Shown: positions 19,971 to 28,735, counted from the first letter of the stretch. The stretch: 64,000 nt of DNA from Paraburkholderia solisilvae (GCF_902859875.1 NZ_CADIKF010000002.1:124001-188000); one strand, 5' to 3'. Notes: generated from the letters alone by a model not told the origin. Program-made: numbers and translations.

Positions 19971-20939
19971 ATGACTCGTCACGCTTCCTTGACGCGCCGC
20001 GCGTTTCTGGCCGGCGCAGGCACAGTATTGGCCGCCGCAGCCCTGCCCTCGTTCGCCGTGCCGCACGCCAGCACGATTCGCATCGGCTACCAGAAGGCCG
20101 CGAGCACGCTCGTGCTGCTCAAAGCGCATGGCACCCTCGAAAAACGATTCGCATCGCTCGGCATTACGGTCAAGTGGACCGAGTTTCCAGCCGGGCCGCA
20201 ATTGCTCGAAGGCCTCAATGTCGGTTCAATCGACTTTGGCTACGTCGGTGAGGCGCCGCCGGTGATCGCGCAGGCCGCAGGCGCGAACTTCGTCTATACC
20301 GCGTATGAAGTGCCGACGCCGCACGCCGAAGGCATTCTCGTGCACCGCGACGCGCCGATAAAGTCGGTAGCCGATCTAAAAGGGAAAAAGGTTGCGTTGA
20401 ACAAGGGCTCGGATGTGCACTGGTTGCTGGTCGCCGCGTTGCAGAAGTTCGGGGTGCAGTATGCGGACATTCAACCCGTGTTTCTGCCGCCCGCCGACGC
20501 ACGCGCCGCATTCGAGCGCGGCGCCATCGACGCGTGGGCGATCTGGGACCCGTTCCTCGAAGCCGCGAAACGGCAGCCCAATGCCCGGCTCCTGACCGAT
20601 GGTGAAGGGATCGTGAGTCACCATCAGTTCTTTCTGAGCGCGCGCCCGTTTGCGCAGGACAATGCCGACGTGATCGCTGCAGTAATCGATGAAGTCGGCA
20701 AGGAAGGCGCATGGCTGCGCGATCACTATCCGGAGGCAGCGGCGCAACTTGCGCCGATTCAGGGCCTCGACGCAAATGTGATCGAAGCCAGCCTCCGACA
20801 CTACGCCCACGTTTACCGGCCGGTCGACGCGCACGTGCTAGCCGAACAGCAACGCATTGCCGATACGTTCGCGCAGCTTCACATCATTCCTGGACAGATC
20901 GTCACGAAAGACGCGGTTTTGCAGGTTGCCAAAGACTGA
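19971..20939 (+). CDS. SsuA-type aliphatic sulfonate-binding protein
   Basis: A 322-aa periplasmic substrate-binding protein of the SsuA/TauA family. The N-terminus has a twin-arginine-like signal (RRAFLAGAGTVLAAAALPSFA). The mature part shows IRIGYQKAASTLVLLKAHG and DFGYVGEAPPVIAQAAGANF, typical of sulfonate binders. No permease, ATPase or monooxygenase gene is adjacent, so it is an orphan that must share a transporter encoded elsewhere. Ligand not certain. Confidence 0.85.
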   Translation: MTRHASLTRRAFLAGAGTVLAAAALPSFAVPHASTIRIGYQKAASTLVLLKAHGTLEKRFASLGITVKWTEFPAGPQLLEGLNVGSIDFGYVGEAPPVIAQAAGANFVYTAYEVPTPHAEGILVHRDAPIKSVADLKGKKVALNKGSDVHWLLVAALQKFGVQYADIQPVFLPPADARAAFERGAIDAWAIWDPFLEAAKRQPNARLLTDGEGIVSHHQFFLSARPFAQDNADVIAAVIDEVGKEGAWLRDHYPEAAAQLAPIQGLDANVIEASLRHYAHVYRPVDAHVLAEQQRIADTFAQLHIIPGQIVTKDAVLQVAKD

Positions 20940-20993
20940 AGCCGAACGTGTTCTTTTATGCCAACGGCGTTGTTTGATTTATTTTTTGTCGAT

Positions 20994-21356
20994 CTATTTA
21001 TCGAATAGTACGTTGATGTTTTCCGGCGGACGGCCAATCACCGCTTTGCCGTTTCGCACGACAATCGGGCGCTGCAGCAAGATCGGATGCTCAACGATCG
21101 CTTCGTACAAGTGCTCATCGCTCATGTCGGCCGCGCCGAGGCCAAGCTGTTTGTACTCGGGTTCGGCGTCTCGCATCATGTCCCGCACCGGGCAACCGAG
21201 CATCCGGTTAAGGTCTTTCAATTGAGCGACTGTCAACGGCTCGCGCAGATATTCAATGACCTTGACCGGCTCGTTGGCGACGTTGAACGTGGTGCCGAGA
21301 AGGTCGAATGCGCCGCGTGACTTTGAGCAGCGGGGGTTGTGATAGATCGTGATCAT
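20994..21356 (-). CDS. arsC: Arsenate reductase, glutaredoxin-dependent ArsC family
   Basis: A 120-aa ArsC/Spx-fold protein. The catalytic cysteine lies in NPRCSKSRGAFDLL, and the C-terminus has the RPIVVRNGKAVIGRPPENI segment of ArsC with arginines expected to bind oxyanion. The ATG at 21356 gives the normal family length; the upstream extension is not conserved-looking. No arsR or arsB neighbours exist here, so arsenate reduction is the family assignment rather than proven by context. Confidence 0.9.
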   Translation of the reverse strand: MITIYHNPRCSKSRGAFDLLGTTFNVANEPVKVIEYLREPLTVAQLKDLNRMLGCPVRDMMRDAEPEYKQLGLGAADMSDEHLYEAIVEHPILLQRPIVVRNGKAVIGRPPENINVLFDK

Positions 21357-21614
21357 CGTGGTTCCGTGTTTGCAATCGGATTGTGTCGCGTGACATGGGG
21401 GTAGGTGTGGGGATTTTAGCGGTGAGCGGCGCAGACCACCTCTTGCGTCGCCTGATGTTTTTGTATGGATCCCTCTCGTGGATGTCGTGGTCGTGCTTGC
21501 GTCTGGAACAAGCCTCCAAGCCTCCGATAGTCGATGAGCCGACGCGCTGCGGAACAATACTGTGGCATAGCGCTTCGCTGCGTCCTTCCGCCCCAGCTCG
21601 CGCGCCCTCGATGC

Positions 21615-21640
21615 GACCGCTTTATGCGCATAAAGCGGTC
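21615..21640. promoter_or_regulatory. parS site 1, 26-bp perfect palindrome
   Basis: The core TTTATGCGCATAAA at 21621-21634 is extended by GACCGC and GCGGTC into a perfect 26-bp palindrome. The same core recurs twice near parAB, and from memory matches the chromosome 2 parS of Burkholderia (GTTTATGCGCATAAAC). It is the likely ParB-binding centromere site. Confidence 0.8.
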
Positions 21641-21891
21641 TGCGTTCAATCGGAGAGTCTTACCTCTTGCTTCGATGGCCAGCACCAAACACTTCTCGCA
21701 CTGACGCGAATCCGCCTCGGGCCTCGTACCCACAGGCTGGTTCAAGTCCTCTCATCTGACTGCGATCGCGACGCATCCCACTCCGCCATCTCGCAAGCGT
21801 CGACCGCCGCAAGCTCGGTTGTCAAGTAGACAGAGCCGCTCGACTGGCTTTGACGCGATCTACAGGGATAACAAACGCGCGGCCTCATCGA

Positions 21892-21902
21892 TTCCACGTG
21901 AA
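21892..21902. promoter_or_regulatory. Near-canonical chromosome-type parS core
   Basis: TTCCACGTGAA lies between two replicon-specific parS sites and matches the core of the widespread chromosomal parS, though the flanks deviate. It could bind the main-chromosome ParB, or be chance. Confidence 0.25.
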
Positions 21903-21957
21903 CCATATCTCGCAGCAAAGACACGTCATCCGCTAGTCAACGCGAAAACGCGGCGCC

Positions 21958-21971
21958 TTTATGCGCATAAA
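21958..21971. promoter_or_regulatory. parS site 2
   Basis: TTTATGCGCATAAA, perfect 14-bp palindrome, about 105 bases before the parA start. The flank gives TTTATGCGCATAAAC on one side, matching the recalled chromosome 2 consensus on that arm. Confidence 0.78.
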
Positions 21972-22016
21972 CCTCGGCTAAATGGCTAATCTGTCGCGGT
22001 GTCACGACAAAATGCA

Positions 22017-22044
22017 TTGAAACGAAAATACATCAAGGTAGAAT
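22017..22044 (+). promoter_or_regulatory. Probable sigma-70 promoter of parAB
   Basis: TTGAAA (22017-22022) and TAGAAT (22039-22044) with a 16-base spacer lie about 30 bases before the parA start and just downstream of parS site 2, so ParB binding could affect it. Confidence 0.5.
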
Positions 22045-22074
22045 TCAGCAGCGTCCAATACGGGGAGGTGGAGC

Positions 22075-22737
22075 TTGGCAGCTGAAATCATCGCAGTAAC
22101 ACAACAAAAGGGCGGTGTCGGAAAGAGCACGATCGCGATGCATCTCGGCGCCGCTTTCCACGAGAAGGGGAAACGGGTTCTCGTCGTCGATGCTGATGGA
22201 CAGAACACCTTGATTCACTGGGCGAGTGCTTCTTCCGATGGCGAAGCTGGCATTCCGTTTCCGGTAGTCAACCTGTCAGAAGCCGGTGGGCAGATCCACC
22301 GCGAGATCAAGAAGTTCGTCGGCGACTACGACGTCATCGTGGTCGACTGTCCGCCTTCGATCACCGAGAAAGTGTCCGGCGTCGTTCTGCTTGCCGCGAC
22401 CGTCGCAGTCATTCCCACTTCGTCTTCGCCCGCTGATTATTGGTCGAGCGTCGGACTCGTCAAGCTCATCCAGCAAGCTCAGGTAATGAACGAAGACTTG
22501 CGTGCGGTGTTCCTGTTGAACAAGACCGAAGAGAAACGCATGCTCACCCGCGAACTCAAGCGTGCGTTAGAAGAACTCGGTTTCCCGTTGCTTAGAACGC
22601 AAATTCCTACCCGTGAGGCGTACAAGCAGGCGATGGCTCTCGGACAAACGGTGCTGCAAATGAATGATCGCGGCGCCAAGCTCGCCAGCATGGAAATCCG
22701 CGCGTGTGCTGACGAGATCGCAGCCCTGCTTCCCTGA
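22075..22737 (+). CDS. parA: ParA partition ATPase
   Basis: A 220-aa ParA/MinD-type ATPase. The deviant Walker A motif is KGGVGKST (12-19), Walker A' is VLVVDADGQNTL and Walker B is VIVVDCPPS. It lacks an N-terminal DNA-binding extension, so it is of the short kind. It drives segregation of ParB-parS complexes on the nucleoid. The start is TTG at 22075 preceded by GGGGAGGTG, a strong ribosome site. parB follows after 24 bases that themselves contain a parS site. Confidence 0.93.
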   Translation: MAAEIIAVTQQKGGVGKSTIAMHLGAAFHEKGKRVLVVDADGQNTLIHWASASSDGEAGIPFPVVNLSEAGGQIHREIKKFVGDYDVIVVDCPPSITEKVSGVVLLAATVAVIPTSSSPADYWSSVGLVKLIQQAQVMNEDLRAVFLLNKTEEKRMLTRELKRALEELGFPLLRTQIPTREAYKQAMALGQTVLQMNDRGAKLASMEIRACADEIAALLP

Positions 22738-22738
22738 A

Positions 22739-22752
22739 TTTATGCGCATAAA
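22739..22752. promoter_or_regulatory. parS site 3, in the parA-parB gap
   Basis: A third perfect TTTATGCGCATAAA palindrome fills the gap between the parA stop (22737) and parB start (22762). ParB bound here may also influence parB expression. Confidence 0.78.
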
Positions 22753-22761
22753 GGTCCCTGA

Positions 22762-23826
22762 ATGAAACCCTCCCAATTCGCCAAAGGCTTCCAAGCGCGC
22801 CCGGATACGACCAGCAGCGAAAAGCGTACAGCGCTTGATCGGCTCAACGCGATCGACGGTCTCGTGCAAAACAATGTGCGGCGAACCGACGAGGTCGCCG
22901 GCCGATCGAGTCAGTCGATTACGCCGCCGGCATCGAACGAGGCCGAGTCACTGGAGTCCGATAGCGAATCGCCGGAATATCGGGCGTGGCGCGCCGAGCA
23001 CGGTTATCGTCCCGGGCAGGTCATCGAACTGACGCTCAAGGCCATCAAGGCTAGCCCCTTCAATCCGCGCCATTTTTATCTGAAGTCCTCGATTGCAGAA
23101 CTTGCTGTCAATCTCGCCAGGCAAGGTCAGCAGCAGGCGATCCACGTCATCCCCGACTACGATAATCCCGGAACCTACTTTGTCAGCGATGGCGGCCGCC
23201 GTGTGCGCGCGTTGAAGGAAGCGAACAAGGAAACCGTCAAAGCGATCGTCATTGATCTACCAATCGGTATTCAAAGCTACAAGCTTGGTTACGACCTCAA
23301 CGTTCAGCGCGACTCGCAAACGGTCTTCGACAACGCGGTCGTCTGGAAGCGGTTTCTCGACGACAGGCATTTCCAGAGTCAGAAAGAACTGGCCGAGCAT
23401 CTCGGGTTGGACGAATCGACGGTCGCCGTCGCCTTGTCGATCGCGAAACTGCCGGAAGTCGTGATGCAGGAAATGGTCACCCGACCGGATCGATTTGGCT
23501 CCAACATGGGGTATCAGGTCGGCCGTTATCACGCGGCGCGAGGGACTGACGCAACGCTGCGCCTGATCAACAAGATCCTGTCCGACGACCTCAGCACGCG
23601 CCAGGTTGCCGACATCGTGAAGGGCAGGGTGAGTGCGCAGGAAAGCGCGAAGCCCGCGGGACGTCAACGTTACGCGCAGCGTCTCGAGATCAAGTTCGAC
23701 GGCGTATCGGTCGGCGATCTGAAATCGTATGGAGACGATCGCATCGAGTTGCGTCTGAAAGGTCTGTCGCGTGAGAAGCGCGACGACATCCTGCATCAGA
23801 TCGAACGGATGCTGCTGAAAAAATAA
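22762..23826 (+). CDS. parB: ParB centromere-binding protein
   Basis: A 354-aa ParB. The N-terminal nuclease-like/CTPase domain includes SPFNPRHFYLKSSIAELAVNLARQGQQ and the arginine patch GGRRVRAL. The central helix-turn-helix region reads SQKELAEHLGLDESTVAVALSIAKLPEVV, and the C-terminus is a dimerisation domain. It should bind the three nearby TTTATGCGCATAAA sites. It converges on the replication initiator gene. Confidence 0.93.
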   Translation: MKPSQFAKGFQARPDTTSSEKRTALDRLNAIDGLVQNNVRRTDEVAGRSSQSITPPASNEAESLESDSESPEYRAWRAEHGYRPGQVIELTLKAIKASPFNPRHFYLKSSIAELAVNLARQGQQQAIHVIPDYDNPGTYFVSDGGRRVRALKEANKETVKAIVIDLPIGIQSYKLGYDLNVQRDSQTVFDNAVVWKRFLDDRHFQSQKELAEHLGLDESTVAVALSIAKLPEVVMQEMVTRPDRFGSNMGYQVGRYHAARGTDATLRLINKILSDDLSTRQVADIVKGRVSAQESAKPAGRQRYAQRLEIKFDGVSVGDLKSYGDDRIELRLKGLSREKRDDILHQIERMLLKK

Positions 23827-23837
23827 CGCGGCGTGCA

Positions 23838-23867
23838 GCCGTGCGACGCACACAAAATTCGCACGGC
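23838..23867. terminator. Hairpin between parB and the initiator gene
   Basis: GCCGTGCG and CGCACGGC form a perfect 8-bp stem with a 14-base loop between the two convergent stops. There is no clear T-run, so it may be a bidirectional, weak terminator. Confidence 0.45.
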
Positions 23868-23962
23868 CGCTTCAGGCAACCGCAAACCCGCAACGCAATG
23901 TGATCGTGGTAAGACGCGGCTAAGACCCGGCCGGGTCCGCTCAGATCGGCGACTTCAAGACT

Positions 23963-25312
23963 TCAAGCCGCGCGCGATTGGCTCAATGTGAATGAGAGCA
24001 GTTCGCTGTCGGACGGCTCGCCCCAGGTCTTGCGAGCCAGCCAATCGAAGAACGCCGTCTCCGCGAGCTTCGAATCGAGGCCGCGACGGCGCCAGTCGTC
24101 GCGCATGTGCGCGCCCAGGTCCGGCAGTTCGTCCTCTTCGAATGACTGACGCGCAAGCGCCTGCTCGGAGTCACCCTGCTCCTCGTAGAGGGCCTGCGCT
24201 TCCTTGCGCCGATACGCGGCGTATTCGCTCAACAGGCGGGCCTTCAGATCGTCCGCCGGCACCGCGCCGGACACCTTGCCGCCATTTGCCGATGGCAGCG
24301 CTTCGACCGGCGGCGCATAGCCCTTTTTCAACGCATCCTTGAAGAGTGCGGGCGCGCTGCGCACCGGCGGCAGCGTCGTGCTGCGCATCCGTTGCTCGGT
24401 CATCTGCAGCGCCGCGCGAATCCGGTTTTCCTCGCTGTCGGCGTACAGCGTCTGCGCTTCCTTTAGCGGGATGCCGATCTTCACCATGCGGTCGACGAGC
24501 GTGCTGTCGAACACGTTCGGATGCTCATCGAGGGCAAGCATCGGCTGCTTGCGCTCCGTCACGCGGAACTGGATCTCGGCGACGCGTCGGCCTTCGCGAT
24601 GCTCGACCAGCTCGACGAAGATATTCGTGACCGCGTTGACTTCGGCGATAGCCGGTCGCAGGTAGTCGCGCTTGAAATACTTGTATTCGCGCTTCGCCTC
24701 ATCACCCGCCTCGGTATCGGGCGTGCCGGACAGAATGGGCCGCCACCATTCCCACGACTCGCGCATCGTCAGATGGCTCGGGTTGGTCAGATAGCGCACG
24801 CAGATCTCGTACAACGCGAGGCCGGCACTGCTGCGCAACTGGCTCTGGAACTGCAGGCTCAGGCGTGCGTACTGGACCGGGTCGAGCAGCTTCTTCTTGA
24901 TTTTCGGCGCGAACGAGAACTCGACCCATACGCGGCGCGTGGCCGGATCTTCAAGGATTTCGGCATCGGCGATCAACGTCGAAATACCCCATTTGCGGCC
25001 CGGTTTCTGGCTGGACGTACCCGTGCTCCACTCGACCTGAACCGACACCATGCGCCGCAAGTGTTCCTTGACGAGTGCGGTATCGTTGGAATCGAATGCG
25101 GAATTGGCGACGATGTCGGACAGAAGCGCCCGGTATGTGTCGCCGGACTCGTCGGCCTGCTGCGCGACGGCGAGCAGCACATTGAACAGCTTGCGGGTAA
25201 GCAGCGTGATCTTCCCGTTCTTCGGCTGAATGGCGATGGCTTCGACAGCCTTGCGCAGCTCGGCCGAGCTGGGACTCACCACATCGGTTTTCTTCGCGCG
25301 CTTCGTGGCCAT
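23963..25312 (-). CDS. repA: Rep_3-type replication initiator
   Basis: A 449-aa initiator of the Rep_3 superfamily. The N-terminal half has the paired winged-helix look of iteron-binding Rep proteins (KNGKITLLTRKLFNVLLAVAQQ, ADAEILEDPATRRVWVEFSFAP, LARLSLQ-type QYARLSLQFQSQLRSSAGLALYEICVRY). The C-terminal 200 residues are a charged extension. Such proteins bind direct repeats at the origin and melt DNA. The iteron array lies immediately upstream. Its own promoter region carries an inverted CTCACC/GGGTGA element suited to autorepression. The symbol repA is used generically. Confidence 0.88.
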   Translation of the reverse strand: MATKRAKKTDVVSPSSAELRKAVEAIAIQPKNGKITLLTRKLFNVLLAVAQQADESGDTYRALLSDIVANSAFDSNDTALVKEHLRRMVSVQVEWSTGTSSQKPGRKWGISTLIADAEILEDPATRRVWVEFSFAPKIKKKLLDPVQYARLSLQFQSQLRSSAGLALYEICVRYLTNPSHLTMRESWEWWRPILSGTPDTEAGDEAKREYKYFKRDYLRPAIAEVNAVTNIFVELVEHREGRRVAEIQFRVTERKQPMLALDEHPNVFDSTLVDRMVKIGIPLKEAQTLYADSEENRIRAALQMTEQRMRSTTLPPVRSAPALFKDALKKGYAPPVEALPSANGGKVSGAVPADDLKARLLSEYAAYRRKEAQALYEEQGDSEQALARQSFEEDELPDLGAHMRDDWRRRGLDSKLAETAFFDWLARKTWGEPSDSELLSFTLSQSRAA

Positions 25313-25377
25313 GCGTCGGGTCGGGAAGGATTTTGCGCAAGGATACCGACTGGGGTGATGGGCGTCTATAGGGTGTC

Positions 25378-25398
25378 TCTCACCATTTCTGGGTGAAG
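25378..25398. promoter_or_regulatory. Inverted iteron half-sites in the initiator promoter
   Basis: TCTCACC at 25378-25384 and GGGTGAAG at 25391-25398 form an inverted repeat of the iteron end CTCACCT, 66-86 bases upstream of the initiator start. Rep_3 initiators often repress their own gene as dimers on inverted half-iterons, so this is a likely operator. Confidence 0.5.
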
Positions 25399-25430
25399 TG
25401 GGTTTACGAACCGCGACTCACCTCGACACA

Positions 25431-27112
25431 TTCCCGGAAAAGCTCACCTGTCAAAATGACGGCGTATTCCGGCGTTCGTTATTTGTCGCGGCATCCGCAA
25501 AAACCGCGTCGGATCGGGCTGCTTTCGACCGCGTCAGATGGCTCCCGTATCGGCTCACCTCGTTGGGCGTCGTAATTTTGCGACGCCTCAAACGTGATGG
25601 CACATGTCGATACGCAAACGTTAAGCGCGCTTCGGTTGAGCTTCGCATGAGCGCACGGGATAGCGGGGCGGTCACACGTGACGCACGCAGGTCATGCAAC
25701 CTTGGGCAAGGCCCGCAGAAGGCAGCGCGCGACACGCCAGACCATTCCCCGGTAGGCGCCGCGCGTGGTCCTCCTATGCGACATCCCACTGGCGCGCCGT
25801 CCTGGACGGCCTTGCAGCCGTCGCACGGCCGGAGAACGTATCGAGTGCCGCGCTACCTCCCTGCGCGCCAGCGCAAGCCCGCCGTGACCGCAACGCGACG
25901 CCAGGCTCGGCATCACCGTTCCGACCACGCCTGATCGCCAACCGCGTTCGGAGGAATTGGCAGAAGCGTCTAACGCGAGACGCAAGTTGGCCTGGAAACC
26001 AGGCCATCCGCATTGTTCAACGTCAGTTCAACGCGCTCGACAACCGCCGCGGCACACCCACAGGCTAACCGTCCTACCGTACCGCAGCGGACCAAAGCAC
26101 CGCTCAGCCCGCCAGCACTCCCGAAAACGCTCACCTTACTTGCTTCGGGAGCCGCGCAAAGCGGGCTTCACAACCAGCCGACGGGACAAGCGGCAAGTCG
26201 ATCTCCCGAAAATCCTCACCTGAACGTCGGTCCTGGCAGACTGCAGCCGCCGGATCGACGTGCCAAGGTGATCTCCCGGAAACCCTCACCTGTCGCGGCT
26301 TTGCGGGAAAATCCCCAATCGATTCTGGTACTTACCATGTATATATAAACTGGTCCCTGACCGACCGCATGCTCCCGAATTTCCTCACCACTGAGCCCCG
26401 CCCGCCACGGCCGCGGATCTCGAACGCGTCGCCAGATAGCTCCCGAAAGCGCTCACCTATTGATCAACACACCCATGGCATCCAACCCGAACTGCCCCGG
26501 TGTGGCGTGCCTTTGGCGTAAGTGACCGCAAACCTGGGTCCCGTATTTCCTCACCTGACAAGCGTCCTGCGCCCAATAGAGATCCCGCAAAGACTCACCT
26601 TTGCCTGGCACAGTCGGATTCCAGCGGCCGTGAGCGTCGCAATAGAGGATCCCGGATTCACTCACCTTTGACAGTTCTGGCATCTGCCGTCATCGGATTC
26701 GGCGCAAAGTACGCACTGAGTCTCCCGCAAATGCTCACCTGTGACGCTGACAAGCCCGGAACTGCCCGAAAAAGACCGCGATCTCCCGAAAAGCCTCACC
26801 TGACGAGGCTCTGCGTTCCTGTCGGCGCTCACCAATGGGGTTCGGAGCAGCAAAACGGGACCCTCAATCGCGGTCGGCAAGGCTCCCGAAGCTGCTCACC
26901 CAAGGACGATCGCCGGCAAAACCCGCACTTCCGGCAGAATAAGGGTTTGCGCGCGAGCGCCTCCCGAAAACCCTCACCATTGCCGCAGCCTGGTTTTCGG
27001 CGGCGTCCCGAACTCGCTCACGAACTGTCCCGCAGCTGCTCACCGAGTCCCCCGAATCCCTTCACTGCCCGGTCCCGTACCGGCTCACCAGGGCTCCCGT
27101 AAAGCTTCACCT
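25431..27112 (+). repeat. Replication origin with about 19 iterons
   Basis: The 19-bp repeat CTCCCGNAAANNCTCACCT and close variants start at 25432, 25542, 26118, 26203, 26273, 26372, 26440, 26538, 26582, 26649, 26722, 26783, 26883, 26961, 27004, 27027, 27049, 27072 and 27094, all in the same orientation. The last five are packed every 22-23 bases; the others are 43-100 bases apart. The array occupies a gene-free 2.2 kb between the initiator and the kfrA-like gene. It is the expected binding site of the Rep_3 protein and the replicon origin. The interval 25560-26118 shows no iteron. Confidence 0.85.
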
Positions 27113-27500
27113 GATCGGCTGGAAAGCCTTGGCTGATAAGGGTTTGCCGTGGCGTTAACGTTTTTAACCAAGGTTCAAGGGTGTTTACTTTTATCTCTCT
27201 CAAAGACAAGGCGCGAGTGATGAAAGAGAAAACCGGAAAACCCTCGCTCTGGTCAATCGTTTCGTGTCGTGAAACATAGGGTCGAAATGATGCGATCGAC
27301 TAAATCCCTTTGGCTACATAGAGTTATCGCCTATTCTTCGCTTTGTTTCACGCATGCCCCTCAAAAGGCGTCGGTAAGAGCGTCTAACTGGACATCGGGA
27401 TCGCACTTACGGACACCACGACACCGAACGCACAAAAAACGTAGTAGATGATACGTAACTTGTTATGATTCGTCTGAATCATGCTTGCGACGAGGCACAA
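27113..27500. other. AT-richer region between iterons and kfrA-like gene
   Basis: No gene is seen. The stretch 27150-27330 is clearly AT-richer than the iterons and contains TTAACGTTTTTAACC and T-rich tracts. It is the best candidate for the strand-opening element of the origin and for the kfrA-like promoter. Confidence 0.45.
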
Positions 27501-28706
27501 ATGAATCTCGATGAAGAACGCCAGGCTATTCGGCGAGAACTGGATTCGATGCGTGAGAACGGCGCCCGGCGTCAGGAGCTTTCGCTTCATGCCTGCAAAC
27601 GGTTGTTCTTCGATCTCGGCATCCGACCATCCATGGCCGCTGTTCGGGATCTGACGCAGACCGGCAGCGCGAGCGATATTCCAAAAGATATCGACGGCTT
27701 CTGGGAACGCATCCGGACCGCATCTCGAGTACGCGTCGGGGCCGGCGCGATTCCGAAGGGACTGGAAGAACGTGCCGGAGAACTGCTCGGCACACTGTAC
27801 CAGGAAGCGCTCGCCGAGGCACGCGCATCGCTCGACGAAGAGCGCAAGGAAATGCACGCGTCCATCGCGGTCGCGAAGCAGGAAATGCACGACGGCAAAA
27901 TTCGTCACGAAGCGGCGGAACAGGCCATTGCCCGCAGCGAAGCGCGTGCGGACGCCGCCTGGGACCGCGTGCGCACGCTCGAGGCGCAACTGGCCAGCGC
28001 GTCGACGCACGGCACCGCGCATCAGGAAAATCTGCAGGCCTCGCTGCGCAGGCTCGAAGCGGAAAACGAGGCGCAGCAAAAACGGCTCGAAACTGAACAG
28101 GCGGCCGGTGCGGCACTGCGGGATCGCGTCGACGCGTTGCACGCCGAAATGCGTGCGAGCACCGAACATTACGCCCAGCAGATCAAGGACGCAGTGGCCG
28201 AAGCGGAGCGTCGCGTCAAGCCGATGCTCGTCGAACTGGATTCGCTGCGCAGTATGGCCGCTACCTATCAGTCCGGCGTGCGCGATGCGAGCCGCAAGGA
28301 ATTCGATTTCATCCAGCAACTCGCGGCAGCCAAGGCGAGGGGCGACCGGCTCGATGCGCAATTGCGCGAGCAATCCGATGAACTCGACGTGATGACCCGG
28401 CAGGTCGCCGCGTTGCGGACACAGCAGGGCATCGACCCGACGGTCGCGAGCTTGCTGTGCACGTTGGCCGGCTCAGGCCGTTTGAGCGCGGATGAACTGA
28501 CGTCGATCGGCACCGCGGTCGATGGTCACGTCGCTTTGCCGGCGCGTTGTCCAAAGTGCGAAGCGGGTGAGCCGGAACTGTCACAAGTGGATCACCATTA
28601 CGAACTGTTTTGCCCGGAGTGTGAGCATTCGTCGGGAACAGGAATGTCGCGGCTTGAAGCGGTGACCCGCTTCCTGTCCGCAGGCGAAGTCCCCGCTTCT
28701 ACTTAA
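27501..28706 (+). CDS. KfrA-like coiled-coil DNA-binding protein with zinc ribbon
   Basis: A protein of about 401 aa. Residues 1-100 resemble the KfrA N-terminal DNA-binding domain of plasmids (LSLHACKRLFFDLGIRPSMAAVRDLTQTGSASDIPKDIDGFWERIR). Residues 110-320 are a long alpha-helical coiled coil. The end has CPKCEAGEPEL and CPECEHSSG, a four-cysteine zinc ribbon. KfrA proteins aid plasmid stability and nucleoid-like organisation. I choose the ATG at 27501, preceded by GAGG, over one at 27465 with no ribosome site. It faces away from the origin. Confidence 0.75.
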   Translation: MNLDEERQAIRRELDSMRENGARRQELSLHACKRLFFDLGIRPSMAAVRDLTQTGSASDIPKDIDGFWERIRTASRVRVGAGAIPKGLEERAGELLGTLYQEALAEARASLDEERKEMHASIAVAKQEMHDGKIRHEAAEQAIARSEARADAAWDRVRTLEAQLASASTHGTAHQENLQASLRRLEAENEAQQKRLETEQAAGAALRDRVDALHAEMRASTEHYAQQIKDAVAEAERRVKPMLVELDSLRSMAATYQSGVRDASRKEFDFIQQLAAAKARGDRLDAQLREQSDELDVMTRQVAALRTQQGIDPTVASLLCTLAGSGRLSADELTSIGTAVDGHVALPARCPKCEAGEPELSQVDHHYELFCPECEHSSGTGMSRLEAVTRFLSAGEVPAST

Positions 28707-28735
28707 GCTCCGGTCGCATAACGGTTTTTCCGCGC

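Larger units (their letters stand above)
21357..22074. other. parS-bearing intergenic region upstream of parA
   Basis: A 718-base gap without a supported gene. It holds two parS-type palindromes (21615-21640 and 21958-21971), a site close to a canonical chromosomal parS (21892-21902), and the parA promoter. It is likely a centromere-like region. Confidence 0.6.

Noticed and set aside
21372..21400. Near-palindrome TGTCGCGTGACA resembling another Burkholderia parS type
   Set aside because: Too many mismatches to the consensus I recall, and only one copy.
26500..27102. 200-codon frame through the iteron array
   Set aside because: Its repeated SRKPSPL-like words are translations of the iterons, not protein repeats.
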